Shown: one piece after another, positions 11,352-22,985 of the stretch
How the letters are laid out: each line of letters opens with the position of its first letter
Position numbering within the stretch: the first letter of the stretch is position 1
Made by a program: the position numbers and the translations under genes
NCBI GenBank assembly: GCA_030180135.1
Contig: CM058232.1
Span: forward strand, 78,907,001-78,971,000
Origin: Orychophragmus violaceus
Lineage: Eukaryota; Streptophyta; Magnoliopsida; Brassicales; Brassicaceae
Reading direction: 5' to 3'
DNA length: 64,000 nt
Notes under the pieces: model-generated
What the model saw: the letters and a program-made list of their open reading frames with translations, nothing else
What the model was told of the DNA's origin: nothing
Databases searched by the model: none

Positions 11352-11638
11352 TAAATCCAAGCCAAAAGTCAATCTCTGGTGGGACATCGATCCAGCAAGA
11401 AAAGCCAAGCTAAGAAGTTTGCTTGGGAATTCCTCTTGAAGTCCAACAATTTTTTGCCACTCTAATGTTGGAGTAGGAACACGCAGAAACGAGTATACTT
11501 TCTCGGTTTCATACTTCATGGATTGAATACCATCTGGTTTCCAAAGGTATGAATCTTCACTTGTAGTTAATGATAAAGTTGATAGGAAAGCAAAAAGGTT
11601 GATCTGTTTTTCAGAACGAGCTTGTGGAATAAGCCAAT
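11352..11638 (-). pseudogene. LINE reverse-transcriptase protein, zf-RVT start
   Basis: The minus strand encodes SYLWKPDG...ETEKVYSF...LEWQKIVGL, the typical lead-in to the zf-RVT domain of plant LINEs, ending in RLTFGL at the solo LTR. It then resumes at 10204. The right side is cut by the LTR of element G1 at 11639; the rest of the LINE would lie beyond the right edge of the window. Confidence 0.7.
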
Positions 11639-13385
11639 TGTAACACCCCTTTGCCGTTATCCACTGACCGTCAAGCTGACCGGTCAACAATCAAACAAGA
11701 ACATGACTGATCAAACCCGAACATGCCAAACGAGAAAGATTCGTCACAGTACGAAATCAGAGACAGTTCGTTTTGAGACAAAGGTTCGCACCAAACCGTC
11801 CTTGACCCCGTTAACCTCGTTTCCATAATACAAAGATTTTCAACCTAAATTGCTTCCACGAGTTGTGTCGGTTCGAAAAAAAACCAAACATCAGCGAAGC
11901 GATTTTATTTCTAAGTAATTGAGTATTTTAGAAACAATTTTCCCATTATAAACTAATGACGAACAATCAGAAAATCAATAGGCGCCATGTAAACCCGAAC
12001 CGAAATAAACCATACAAAATATCGAATAAAAAATCTCCAGCCCGCAAGCAATCCCGAAACTACACCGAGGACCTCCCACGTTTGTCGCAACAAAACCTGA
12101 AAACAAAAAAAAGTGTCTAATGAGTGATCTAGAATTACCCAGCAAGTCGGTCCCCACTAAAGGCTTCTAGTCTAACCTACGAATACTAAATTCCCACCCC
12201 AAAACCCAAAATAATAATCATAAAGAAGGAAATAACATATCACGTACCACCGTGACGTGATAGGCCCACAACACACATGCATTCTCTACTAAAAGGAAAT
12301 ACTACGGAAATCTAAGTCACTGCGGCACATGCCCTCGATTGGACTCGATCTATCTATCGCGAACACCAACTTAAAACATCACTTGGCCCACTATGCGAAC
12401 TCGGTAACTTCCACGGGAATACTTAGCTACCACCATGGTAACTAAAACTACCCATGACTCCTAGACATAAACACAAAGTCCTACGACCGAGGACACTGTT
12501 CTCAGTCCATCTATACACATCGACTCGGGATACCCCATGATAACTCAAGTTTCCATGCAGTCTGGCCCTTGGATATGACCCCTTATTCTCCGAACCACAC
12601 ACCTATCGGCGTCACTCAGTAAGTTCACACCATAACAAGATTCACCACGTGAATCGGTCAGGCAACTACTCGAGGATCTAATCGGGTCGGAAGTACCAGA
12701 ACGCTTTCAATCCTAGACTCGCGGGATCTACCGCACCCTAGAGTCCTAAAGCAATAAAGTAAACACGCAGACTCACTAGGACTCTAACACAAAACTCAAG
12801 ACCAGCAAGGTCAAACAGAAGAAATAATAAACAACACCCAATTAGTATCCCAAAATTCCTAATCCAACCACCACCACCAACCTTATCCGGTTTTATACCG
12901 GATTAGGTAACTACCAAAATTATTCGGCCCCATGACCGAGATAAGTGTCGCACAACGTGATTACCCAGCCCAATACTGGAGTAGTCCAATAAACAGGCCC
13001 GCACAACACAACATCAGTCCAACACACAATCACAAATAACAAACAAGACTTTAAGTTCATTAACAACTTTACATTTACTAGTACGCCACCTTGGGATTTG
13101 CGGATTGCTAACCCCATAGACGGCTCACTTACTTAACCTTTTTAATTATGTCTCCTAGATGTCTTTTAATAAACTCTTCCATCGGTCAATTTAGGATTAG
13201 TAAATTTACTAATCCCCCGACATATCATTGTTATTAACTTTTAATTCATTTAGCCCATTAAACCGTCCAATAACTATTTACCCACCCCGTTCTTTATACT
13301 CTAAGGTTTGTTATATCTTTTACCGTATTTAATTTCATCTTAATTCCTGTATATAGATTCTTTAATATGGTTCTTAATATATAAT
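11639..13385 (-). mobile_element. G1 3' LTR, part 1 (3' half)
   Basis: The plus strand begins TGTAACACCCC (11639). It matches the segment starting at 63363 base for base over long stretches, for example GGTCAACAATCAAACAAGAA shortly after the start. It is cut by CACTA-1 at 13386 and resumes at 51266. Confidence 0.8.
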
Positions 13386-13570
13386 CACTACAAGAAATAT
13401 GTTCATTGATATCACTCTAGGCTAGCATGATTTCGGTAAGTGCTATTGTATAGGATGTACTGGAGTGCGGTACTCTATTACAGCATTATATCAATGTTAT
13501 TCTGTAAATTCATTAAGCGGGAAACAAAAATAAATTTTGGAGCCTAATTTATGCTATGGATACACATAGA
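13386..13570. repeat. CACTA-1 left terminal/subterminal region (end type II)
   Basis: After the CACTACAAGA terminus come blocks also found, inverted, at the right end of CACTA-2 (29436 leftward): GTACTCTATTACAGCA, ATTAAGCGGGAAAC and AATTTATGCTAT. The shared blocks define this end type of the family. Confidence 0.75.
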
Positions 13571-14791
13571 CGCCAAACACTTCGGCGGAAAACGACTATT
13601 AGCGCCATTCTGAATTTTGTTTTTGGACAAAAATAATATACTAACCCTTAGAGAAATAAAGACCAAAAAATTATGTATTCTCTCTAGACAATTCTTTTCT
13701 CTCATTCGACCTCCACAAGCACTCTATCTCCGATTACCTCTCCTAGAAAACACGACCGGCGGCGAGGCTATGGCTTCTTCCCCTCCTGCTATGGCGATCC
13801 TCCATCGATTACCTCTCCTCCTCCTCCATTTATACACGCAGATCGACAACGCCAGAAATTCTTCCCGTCTGGCGAGACTCCATTCCCGAGCTTGATATCG
13901 GCGGATCAGTTTCCCTATCACAGCTGGTGGAATTTTGGATTGGTCGGATACAAGCGACTCAGTTCACGCCTAAGGTTCCAGCCGGTCAAATCTTGACAGG
14001 TTTATAGCGAGTATATTGGTCCGGTCGTCAAATCTTGAATTCATCGGAAGTATATTCCTGTCGCTCTCCATTTATGTTCTCCACATTTTTTGTTTTATAT
14101 TTATTTACCCTTTGTGTTGGGAATTATCTCTGTCACAGACTCTTAGATCTTTCTTTTGATGATGATGATGATGACATCTCAGGGTGTAGAAACCAGGTTC
14201 CTACGACGGTGTTTCGGTTGTTTCAGGTTTCTCTATGTCTATTTCTTCCTCTACCAACCTCCACTCTTATGGTGTTTCTCTGATCTCAGGTTAGTGTACT
14301 CACTTTTTCAACATTGTTTGATTCTTCGCTTGCATGCTCGTGGATTTGTACTGGATTTGTGTTCTACTATGAACTTGTTTATATGAATCTATGTGATTTC
14401 TCTGAGCTAGATGGAGATTGAAGTAAACTTGGCATTTTTATGTAGTTTGACGATACTATGTGAATTGTTCCGCAATTTAAATTCGTTTATACAAATGTTT
14501 ATTTCTCCGGTTAAATTAAAAATCGACTCTTTCATAAACTTGGCTAGGATGGTTTTTGGACTTTTACAGTTTCTTACCTGAGATATTTGCATCAATGTTC
14601 TCTCGTTGTGCAGCTACTTCAGATGCTTACTCTCACATGGAGTCATCTTAGGTGGTGTTGAATGTTCGTATTGCCACATTTTGCAGATGTTTGTATGGCG
14701 CAAATCTGCAACAACATCGATACCTAGACTTTGACCTGATCTCATGGGTCATTTATGGACCTTTGTTTTTATTTGAGACCAATATAGTTAA
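13571..14791 (+). other. CACTA-1 segment of unknown origin, gene-like composition
   Basis: A pyrimidine-rich start (about 13675-13745), a short frame from an ATG at 13770, a GATGAT microsatellite (14157-14174) and T-rich intron-like sequence look like the 5' part of a captured plant gene. I recognise no protein. It may belong with the calnexin fragment downstream. Confidence 0.35.
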
Positions 14792-15159
14792 GGGTAAATC
14801 GCATTAATAGCACAAAAAACATGACTTGTCAAAAATATAGCACCAAGGAAGAAAAATCATAAAAATAGCACAAAAACATGTTTTGTCACTAAATTAGCCC
14901 TAACCCTAAATCTTAAATACTAAACCCTAAATCCTAAATACTAAACCCTAAACCCTAAATAATAAACCCTAGACCCTAAATACTAAACCCTAAACCCTAA
15001 ATAATAAACCCTAGACTCTAAATAATTAACCCTAAACCCTAAATTATAAAATGCTATAAAAGTCTTTATAATTAAAATAATGTTAAAAATGTGAATTATT
15101 TTTCTTGGTGCTATATTTATGATAAGATATGTTTTTTGTGCTATTTTATGACTTTTCTC
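14792..15159. mobile_element. 368-bp MULE (MITE) with telomere-like core
   Basis: A perfect 9-bp TSD TATAGTTAA (14783-14791 and 15160-15168) flanks it. The left end GGGTAAATCGCATTAATAGC and the reversed right end GAGAAAAGTCATAAAATAGC lead into inverted arms of about 65 bp sharing ATAGCACAAAAAACAT and ATATAGCACCAAG. The core (14890-15040) is a run of degenerate CCCTAAA/CCCTAAAT units. Confidence 0.88.
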
Positions 15160-15321
15160 TATAGTTAATCTTCACTTTGTATTGTATTGGTCCCTTTGTA
15201 AGCATTGTTTGCTTCTAATTCATGTACCTTTTGTGTTCTGAAGAAAGCATCCAGGACAATAGAAATTGTGGACATTATGCACATGTTGATGATATGATGA
15301 TGATATTTGTCGTTGTTGATA

Positions 15322-15799
15322 TTGAGAAAGAGAAACAAAAGTTTGATGTTGAGAAAGAGAAACAAAAGGCAGAGGATGAAGCTGATGGTGAGACAAATGG
15401 TCTCAAGAGCTACCATGTAAATTGATTTTTAGCCACAAAACAATTGTTAGCCTCATATCCTTTTACTTATATGTGTTTGTGGGTTGGTGCAGAAGAAGGT
15501 GTTCGACCTCTTGTAAAAGGTTGCAGACATTTCTTTCTTAAGTGCGTACAAGTCTAAGATCATGGTAAGTCCTCATCTCCAGACTTCAGAACATATTATA
15601 TTGGATCAAGAAGAGGCTTCACTGAAAAATCTGCGGTTTCTTTTTTTATTTGTAGGTACTCGTTGACAAAGCTGAAACACATCCAAACTTAACCATGGGT
15701 GTCCTCATTTCCGTTGTGATCGTCTTCCTCTCTCTTTTATTTAAGCTCATCTTTTGTGGTACAAATAATCAGCTCACTGGCCTGATGCCAGCAACCTAA
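15322..15799 (+). pseudogene. Captured calnexin gene fragment, last three exons
   Basis: Three exon-like blocks with consensus splice sites encode the C-terminal end of a plant calnexin, an ER lectin chaperone. Exon 1 ends at 15416 and carries FDVEKEKQKAEDEADG and LKSYH. Exon 2 (15493-15564) reads KKVFDLL, a stop, then KVADISFLSAYKSKIM. Exon 3 (15656-15799) encodes KAETHPNLTMGVLISVVIVF and the end of the membrane segment, then diverges to a stop. Donors GTAAAT and GTAAGT and acceptors GTGCAG and TTGTAG are retained. The FDVEKEKQK codons are partly duplicated in tandem (15320-15368). The in-frame TAA at 15514 makes it a pseudogene. It lies inside CACTA-1, so it was probably acquired as genomic DNA. 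Confidence 0.72.
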
Positions 15800-16054
15800 C
15801 CCAGATTCCAATCCTTAAGATCATCTGAGCTTCATACTGATACCATCTATTTATGAGCCAATTTATTGAAAACAATGTGGTCACTTCACTGATTATAGTT
15901 TCTTTGCATATGATTCTCACTGAATATGTTGACTAGGACATTGTCTCCTGATAATTGGCTTTTCTTTTTCTTGTCAAACACATTTGTGTAAGATCACTAT
16001 CAATGGAGTTTACTGTTTGCAAATTTAATGATGATTCTTGTAACCAAAAGAAAA

Positions 16055-16692
16055 CTGGGCCATAGCTACGGATTTTTCGTAGCTATGGCCCAAATTCCGT
16101 AGCTATTTTCGATTTAGCTGCGGATAGCTACGACTGCAATCCTCGTCTAAATGTTCGTAGCTATTGAGTAGTCGTAGCTACCCGTAGCAAGGTGTCCACG
16201 GAATAGCTACGGACATTTCCGTAGCTATTCGCTACGAATAGATACGACTGTTGATCGTAGCTATATTTGTTGTTCGTAGCTATATTTGCTATGAATAGCT
16301 GCAAAACAAATTGTAGCTATATTCTACTGATTGCTTCGAATCAATTCGTATACATAGATACGAATAGCTACAACATATTTTGTAGCTATATAGATACGAA
16401 TGGCTACAGTTGACGTCGTAGCTATATTGTTGAGACACCACTCGTGTCTATTCGTAGCCAATGTAGCTACGAATGGCTACATATATTTTCGTATCCATTG
16501 CTACGAATAGCTACGAATGGGTTCATATATATTGAGCTACAAATGGCTACGTATGATCCGTAGCTATTTTTATGAATATCTACGGATATGTCGTAGCTAG
16601 TTGTCTAAGCTACGGATTAATCCATAGCAATATTCTCCATGAACTTCATCCGTAGCGATCCGTAGCAATCCGTAGCGATCCGTAGCTATGTT
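16055..16692. repeat. Dense CGTAGCTA/TAGCTACG motif array
   Basis: More than 20 copies of an 8-bp motif (CGTAGCTA and its reverse complement TAGCTACG, plus one-base variants) fill about 640 bp in both orientations. The array opens with a perfect hairpin, GGGCCATAGCTACG / CGTAGCTATGGCCC. Such arrays are typical of CACTA subterminal regions, where TnpA-type proteins bind. The motif differs from the GATAGC-type repeats at the right end of CACTA-1, so it probably marks the end of a third, degraded CACTA. Confidence 0.75.
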
Positions 16693-16895
16693 GATTTAGA
16701 CCAAAATCGAATTTGGTTCATATATTTCATATTGATTGCCAAATTTAATTTGAATGTTTATATATAAACCTAATCACGATTTAATACCAGAGAAACATAT
16801 TTATATTGATAACTAAAACTGTTTTACAAAGAAAAAAGGAGAATTTACAAACACCTAACTTAAACATGTTCAAATAATACAATGTACAACACTAC

Positions 16896-18055
16896 TCATG
16901 GAATAGTGTTGTCTGAGATCTGGTTGGGCTGCTTGCTAGACTCAGAATGTGGAGTTGGAGCAATAGATGCACCACTCTCACGGGGAGTTTGTGGCCGGTA
17001 AGTCTTAGGGTCGACTCCATTGATGCTCAGCAGAACTGCCATACCCTGTTTCAGCTCAGCCATTTTTTCCTTCAGGTTAGACACTTCCTCCACTTCTGCA
17101 GCTTGCCTGATCAGTGAACCAAGTGCTGCCTCATTTGGATGAGCATCCAAGTACTGAATAGAGCCAAGTCCATAGTTGTGCCCCTTAGAGTTAGTAGCTT
17201 TCTGCAAAATATGAAACAAATTCAGTCAAAAACTAATGCTAACACATTATCTACATAATTTAGAAACTGTATTCAACAACCAAACATCATAATTTAGAAG
17301 TTATTGACACATTATCTAACTAAGTAATTATGTTCATGAATTACTTCTACATAGGCGGCCGTGAGCTGGAGGCTAGAGGGACTTCCTTCAGTGATGTCAG
17401 ATCCCTGCGATCCCTCCATGGCCAACGTCTCAGCTGCTACTACAAGTACCTCTGCTCTCTTGTCTATGATGGTCTCATCCTTACGAGCATGAGTTTTGCG
17501 CACTACAGCAGTTGCAGGTGGTTTATCTCCCAGCTCAATCTCCTATCATTCAAGAAAAAAAAATTACTATTCAATGCAGAAAGATAATTACAAATATAAA
17601 TACAAAAGGATAGATCAAACTTACCATCTCCTATCGGATTTTGCTGTGGGGTTTGGATCTTGAAGTATGACCATGTTTGCCCATCCTGTCTGGATTTGAG
17701 GTTGCGTTTTCTGAATTTTGTTTGCTCTTCTTCACGTGTTCAGCCTCCTCCCAAATGTCCAGCAATGTGTTCCAGTCGGCCAGTCCTATAAATTCCGGTT
17801 TCTTACCAGATCTCTTCCTCTTCCTTACTGTGTATCCAATTGATCTCATCAGAATGGTTCTCCATCTCTCTACCACCATATTATGGTGCTTCTCTTCCCA
17901 TTAGTACTTTTGCTACAACAAAGACAGATAAAGTAGTACATCTTGTATCAGACATACCACGAATGCGATCCACCACTCATCCTTCTTCGTCTGTGGAACC
18001 ATAGTGAAGTTCCACTGATACAAATCTAAAATACAAGACATATCAAAAGGGACAA
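16896..18055 (-). pseudogene. TnpA-like gene (Transposase_24 type), 3' exons
   Basis: Exon-like blocks on the minus strand read, in order: YQWNFTMVPQTKKDEWW (about 18030-17960); WNTLLDIWEEAEHVKKSKQN and NATSNPDRMGKHGHTSRSK (17879-17631); GDKPPATAVVRKTHARKD and IIDKRAEVLVVAAETLAM (17550-17345); a coiled-coil-like final exon with LKEKMAELKQGMAVLL (17219-16896). This is the order seen in the Ptta/En/Spm accessory proteins that bind subterminal repeats. Introns with GTAAG donors remain. A TAG lies just before the donor at about 17633, and an insertion splits the gene upstream (18078-19150). Confidence 0.7.
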
Positions 18056-18077
18056 TATGATGATGTCATCAAACAGT

Positions 18078-19150
18078 AGCTGAACCAGAGGTCAATCAAA
18101 CGCACCACTCAAGGCACATGGAGCAGAGAGATACCCAAAACGCCAAGGAGACCTATGAGATTTGTATTGACCCAACGAATCTCACTATCAACTGTTGCAG
18201 CCCAGAGACCACTTGGACTATATTCTTAGCTCAACCATAAATCTCCTCAAACTTGAATCAACTCAATAGCAACTCACATGAAGAAGATATTCAGTTTTCA
18301 AGTCGGGTGATTCCAAACTTATCTGATTTTGATCAACAGTCACTCATTGGATCATGGAGACCAAACTAGAAGGATTTAATCTCCAAACCGAATTTTTCTG
18401 GAATCTTGATCCATCATAGGATCTCTGGTATTTGGTTTCGTGGCAATACTATTTTTGGTTTGGAAGATATTCGATTTCTAAACGGAAAGATCCTCCACTT
18501 TCCTTATTTGGAACCTTTCAAGTTTGGGAGACTTCAAACTTATCTATGGTGACCAGAGTGTTTCTAATATGACTAGAGGCTCTTACGAATACCTCAAGAT
18601 TCATTTCAAGCCATTGGATCAAGTGGATTCACTCTTTCCCACTCATACACCAAGACTTTCCATATACTGACCTAAGTGTCTTCAAGGAGTTGACCAAAAG
18701 GGTTCCAATCAAGCTCACTTGTCCACCTAAACTGTCTAGATACAAAGGAAACATCACATTTCCTCATTCGGCCAAAATTGAGCATTAAAGGCCAGATCAA
18801 TTAAGCCTTTGATTGATTCCTCATTTAGTTTGATTTATTTTCATTTCTGTTAATTTATTCTATGATTTATTGTCTTTGAAACGATAGGGACGAGCCTATA
18901 TAAGCTCATTCACTTCTTCATTGTAAAGTACCCTTGAATTTGTAATATTAAGAAAACCGAGATTTTTCTCACCTTTGAAGCTTTTATGCTTGTCTCTTGT
19001 TTCTCTAGGCTTTTAGGTGGATTCATTAAGCTAGAAAACGTCTTGAGTCATTGTATTTGTGTGTGATTCACTTAGACCTTGATATGTGAGTTTTATCAAA
19101 GACCATACGCAGCCTTTGTGGTGCTCTTCGATCCCCATCATTTTCTATCA
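18078..19150 (+). mobile_element. Probable solo LTR splitting the TnpA-like gene
   Basis: ACAGT occurs at both flanks (18073-18077, 19151-19155), and TnpA-like coding resumes on the right. The segment ends TATCA, has a TATA-like CCTATATAAG near 18893 and gene-poor sequence, as an LTR would. Its left end (AGCTGAACC) does not begin with TG, so the exact start may be off or truncated. Confidence 0.5.
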
Positions 19151-19300
19151 ACAGTCCACGGCTTGAAAATATGTTCATCAAATTCATATACGCCTTGTAA
19201 CATCCTCATGCGTGTATCATCCACCAAAGGCCCCAAAAGTTAGAATGATAGCATGCCACTATGTCCTTGCATATACAATCGTCTATTCCAAACCTGTGTG
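19151..19300 (-). pseudogene. TnpA-like gene, upstream exon piece
   Basis: The minus strand encodes a stretch with DCICKDIVACYHSNFWGLWW followed by NLMNIFSSRG, placed just upstream of the insertion at 18078-19150 and in the right order to continue into YQWNFTMVPQ. It is too short and degraded for a firm call on its own. Confidence 0.45.
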
Positions 19301-19399
19301 AAAGAAAGTAGAACACATTAGCAAACATAAGAAAAGATTACAAGAAATATATGACTAAGATCAGAGTATACATAAACAAATACCAAACATTAGACTAAA

Positions 19400-20564
19400 T
19401 GATATATCATGGTTTTTCTAGGTTTTCAACCATGATATAAGTGTACATATTGAGTCTTTAACCTGGTTTTTAGAGTCTATTGAGTCTTTTACAGGTAAGC
19501 TTGCGTTTGGAGCAAAGAGAAGGATATTAGGACGTTTCTGGTGATTTGTGCAACGAGCTGAAGTTAGTGTCTCGACCACGATGGAGTGTCGACCGACACT
19601 GCCTTTGATGTTGGTCGACACTGAGCCCGACAAGTTTTGAAGAATTACGCAAAAGACCCCTGAAGTTTCCCTATATTCTAATCTGACCCCAAAACGTGTT
19701 TAGAGAGTTTTATTAGGGTTTCAGACTCATTCATATTATTATTTGGTTCTTACTTTTGTTTCTGCAAGAGAGATTGAGAGATTTTGGCTAGGGGCTTATT
19801 CTTACTACTTGTAACGTCTGAGAGAAGAATTTCGTACCCCTTTACTTTTATCTATTCAGTTTCTGGTTTTCTATTTATGATGTGTTGTTTAATTGCTTCT
19901 ATGTCTGAGTAGTAACCTAGTTAGATCTAGGGATTCTCACAAAGGTTTTATGCTTGCTTGATAACTGATTGATTAGAATTCACTATCTTATCGTTCATCA
20001 CCTAAGTTGTGCTTAACACTGAATTCTGACAATAGCACGAGAGTGTGAGTTATAATCAGATCTGAGATAATTGACAACATCATGAGAGTGTGAGTTATAA
20101 TCTGAACCAAACTTAGAGTGAACAATTTGACTAGACGCAAAGAGATTTGGTTTAGGAAAATTGTGAACCGATAGAACATGTTCTTAATGCTTGTTTAGAA
20201 CTCTAGGATCACAAAGAGATTTGGATCGCTAGGTTGCTAGATATAGAAACAATCTCAGCGAGAGTTGGATTGTTTAGTAAAGTGTTTCTAGTTCGTGAAC
20301 CGCGCTTAATCTGAATCTTGTTAGTTAAGTTTCTTGCATAGCATAATTCCCGAGAACTTCCTAAATCTGACGCCTTTCCTCCTATTGAAAACACCTTTCT
20401 AGTTTATTGTTTTGCTTACTGCTTTCTCTGGAATTTGATTTAGCTTAACTTGAATACATACAATCTATCGTGTGACCGTGAGTCCTTGTGGATTCGATAC
20501 CCTAAGTAATACAATCACATAACTGTGCACTTGCAGTAGAATAGGGATAATTCTTGACCTATCA
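19400..20564 (+). mobile_element. Solo LTR, TGATATATCA family
   Basis: This 1165-bp segment begins TGATATATCATGG and ends ACCTATCA. A perfect 5-bp TSD CTAAA flanks it (19395-19399 and 20565-20569). It is the plus-oriented relative of the LTR at 10205-11351. A palindrome pair, GTGTCGACCGACACTG and GGTCGACACTG, lies at 19588-19625. No internal region remains, so it is a product of LTR-LTR recombination. Confidence 0.9.
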
Positions 20565-20619
20565 CTAAACATAAACATTTATAAACTGAAACAGAAACAA
20601 TCTAAACACTCTTAGCAAA

Positions 20620-21370
20620 GTCAGATATCAAATTCATACTTAGCAATCTTATAAGCAAACATGAATCATCAAACTCAGATATGAAACAAGACTTAGCAGT
20701 GAGTAAACAATCTTAGCAAACAACATATATCAAATTCATACCTAGACAACTTAGAAGCAAACATGAAATCATCACTCAGACTTAGAAAAATCAGAAGACA
20801 TCAAATGAAACCAAAGCCGAACACATTACTTAGCATTGATATTCTTAGCAAACTTGGAAGACATCAAACAAAACAAAAACCAATGAATTACAAAATCAGA
20901 CTTAGACAATCTTATAAGCAAACATGAACCATCAAACTCAGATATGAGACAAGAATAGCAGTGAATAAACAGTCTTAGCAAACAACATATATGAAATTCA
21001 TACTTAAACGATTTAGAAGCAATCACGAAAGCATCACTCAGACTTAGAAAACTGAGGAAACATTAAACGAAACCAAAACCACTTAGCATTAATATTCTTA
21101 GCAAACTTGGAAGACATCAAACAAAACCAAAAACCAAGATATTACAAAATCAGACTTATACAATCTTATAAGCAAACATGAACCATTAAACCCAGGTATG
21201 CAACAAGAATTAGCAGTGAGTAAACAATCTTAGCAAACAACAGATATGAAATTCATCATCTAATTGAAATACATGCTCTAACATATTTGCATTACTTAGC
21301 ATTGATCATCTCAGTGAGTAAACATTACTTAGCATTGACATTCTTATAACATCAAACAAAAACTATAGCA
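20620..21370. repeat. About 255-bp tandem repeat, three copies
   Basis: Units with the order ATCTTATAAGCAAACATGAA, CAGTGAGTAAACAATCTTAG, TGAAATTCATACTTA, then CTTAGCAAACTTGGAAGACA recur. Two clear starts of TCAGACTTA are at 20896 and 21150, with an earlier diverged unit from about 20630. Copies differ by scattered changes and small indels. It lies within the intron-like part of the TnpA-like gene. Confidence 0.75.
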
Positions 21371-21583
21371 TATTTGCAATTTCACATAAATACATGATCT
21401 AACAACAAACACATGGTTACCTTAAACTAGACACACAATCACACACATAACAATAACAACAAACACATGGTTAACTATAATATATTTGCAATTTCAGTTC
21501 ACACAACAAGCAAAACCTAATTATACATGCAAATCAGGAAAAATACATAAGTTACCATAGGGCGGCGTTAATTTTTTATGGGT

Positions 21584-21745
21584 GGAGGTGAGGCATGTTG
21601 CGTCGCTTCGGCGAACTCATGATTGCCTCTAACCTAGGCAGTGGGTGGCAAGAGGCGGCGGAAGTGGAGGATCTCATCGCTCTAGGAGGAATGGGGCTTT
21701 GAGTCAGACGCCTTCCTCCTGGAGCCTCACCACTCTGATTCAACT
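21584..21745 (-). pseudogene. TnpA-like gene, N-terminal exon (tentative)
   Basis: After an acceptor-like TGCATGCAG, the minus strand encodes a Pro/Ser/Arg-rich stretch: NQSGEAPGGRRLTQSPIPPR, then a segment with RLEAIMSSPKRRNMPHLHP and a stop. The composition fits the disordered N-terminus of TnpA-type proteins and the order fits the exons downstream, but there is no diagnostic motif. Confidence 0.4.
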
Positions 21746-21852
21746 GCATGCAAACAAATTTAAGAGGTGGTTAGTTAGTGAAGACAGAAGATGAATCAAA
21801 AGACATAAATCAGATGAATCGACACCGAAATCAACATGCATGATATGAATCA

Positions 21853-21990
21853 AGGTTTTGACAGGAAGCGAGAGACTGAAACCGTGTCAGATCAGTCTAG
21901 GTTTTGACAGGAAGCGAGAGAGTGAAACCGTATCAGATCAATCTAGGGTTTGACAGGAAGCGAGATAGATAAACCGTGAAAGATTGATGT
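21853..21990. repeat. Three 46-bp tandem repeats
   Basis: Copies start at 21853, 21899 and 21945. Each begins AGG(T/G)TTTGACAGGAAGCGAG and contains a run like GAAACCGTGTCAGATCAGTC. A partial fourth copy starts at 21991. Confidence 0.85.
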
Positions 21991-22610
21991 AGGGTTTTCC
22001 AAGAATCGAGACTGAAATTTACCGATTGAGCCATAAGATGTCGAGATGAAGATGAATCAACAGTTAGGGTTTGAGAGATGGGAAAAAATCTTCGACAGAG
22101 AGTCGCTAGATGCAGATAATGGAGAAAGAGAGAAGGATATGAAGATATAGATATCGAGAAAGGAAGAGATCGAGTTACAGATGGAAACCGCAGTCGCGAG
22201 AGAGAAGAACATGAGAGAGTACTAGAGAGAAAGATTTCCGGCTAAGGAAAAATGAGAGAGTTCGAGAGACTAGGGTATTACGGCTACATGGTTAAGCCAA
22301 ATTTAATTCGGTTTCGCGGTTAACCTGCGAAAACCAAAATTATTTGGTGAAAACAGAAAATGATTTCGCGGTTTAATGAATTGATTTCGTGGTTAACCGC
22401 GAATCCGAATTAAACTTGGCGGTATAAAGAAATTGATTTCGCGGTTAAACCCACGAAACCCTTTTTATTTCCACTTATCTACGCCAATTATCGTAATTAT
22501 CCATTGCAAATGTAAAATTGAACCGGGTTCAACCTGGTTAAAATCGTAAATCATCGGTTTAACCAGATTTAAACAAGTTAATTAGGCAGTTAAACCAAAT
22601 TACTTTAGCT

Positions 22611-22651
22611 ACGGCTTTTCCCATAGCTAGTCATAGCTATGTAATTAAAAA
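22611..22651. repeat. Small TAGCTACGG/CATAGCTA cluster, possible other end of a third CACTA
   Basis: The cluster contains TAGCTACGG, CATAGCTAG and CATAGCTATG, the motif of the 16055-16692 array. If these are the two ends of one degraded CACTA (about 16050-22651), it encloses the TnpA-like gene. No intact CACTA terminus or TSD is visible at either side. Confidence 0.4.
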
Positions 22652-22985
22652 AAAATTGAATTTAAAGTGATAAGATTCAATTTTTAATAAGATAGATAAT
22701 TATATATAATTATATTAATTTATGAAGTGTAAAATAATTATATAAAATTCTGAATTAATTATAAAAATATAATTTCATAAGAATTATTTATGAATTAGAA
22801 AGTAATTATATCAAAGTTAGATTCTAATTTATATTATTCGATTTCAGTTTTAAGACTATAGATAATTTCATTCTAAGTTAATCATTTATAAAACATATCG
22901 ATTAAACACAATATTTTTATTAAACACAAGTAGTTATTTAATCATACAAAAACATTATTTGTATTACACATAATTAGTTATTTAA
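22652..22985. other. AT-rich stretch
   Basis: Very AT-rich sequence downstream (in gene orientation) of the transposase stop. It may be a 3' untranslated region. I see no feature in it. Confidence 0.35.

Noticed and set aside
14890..15040. True telomere or chromosome end
   Set aside because: Units are degenerate, short and enclosed by MULE terminal repeats with a TSD.
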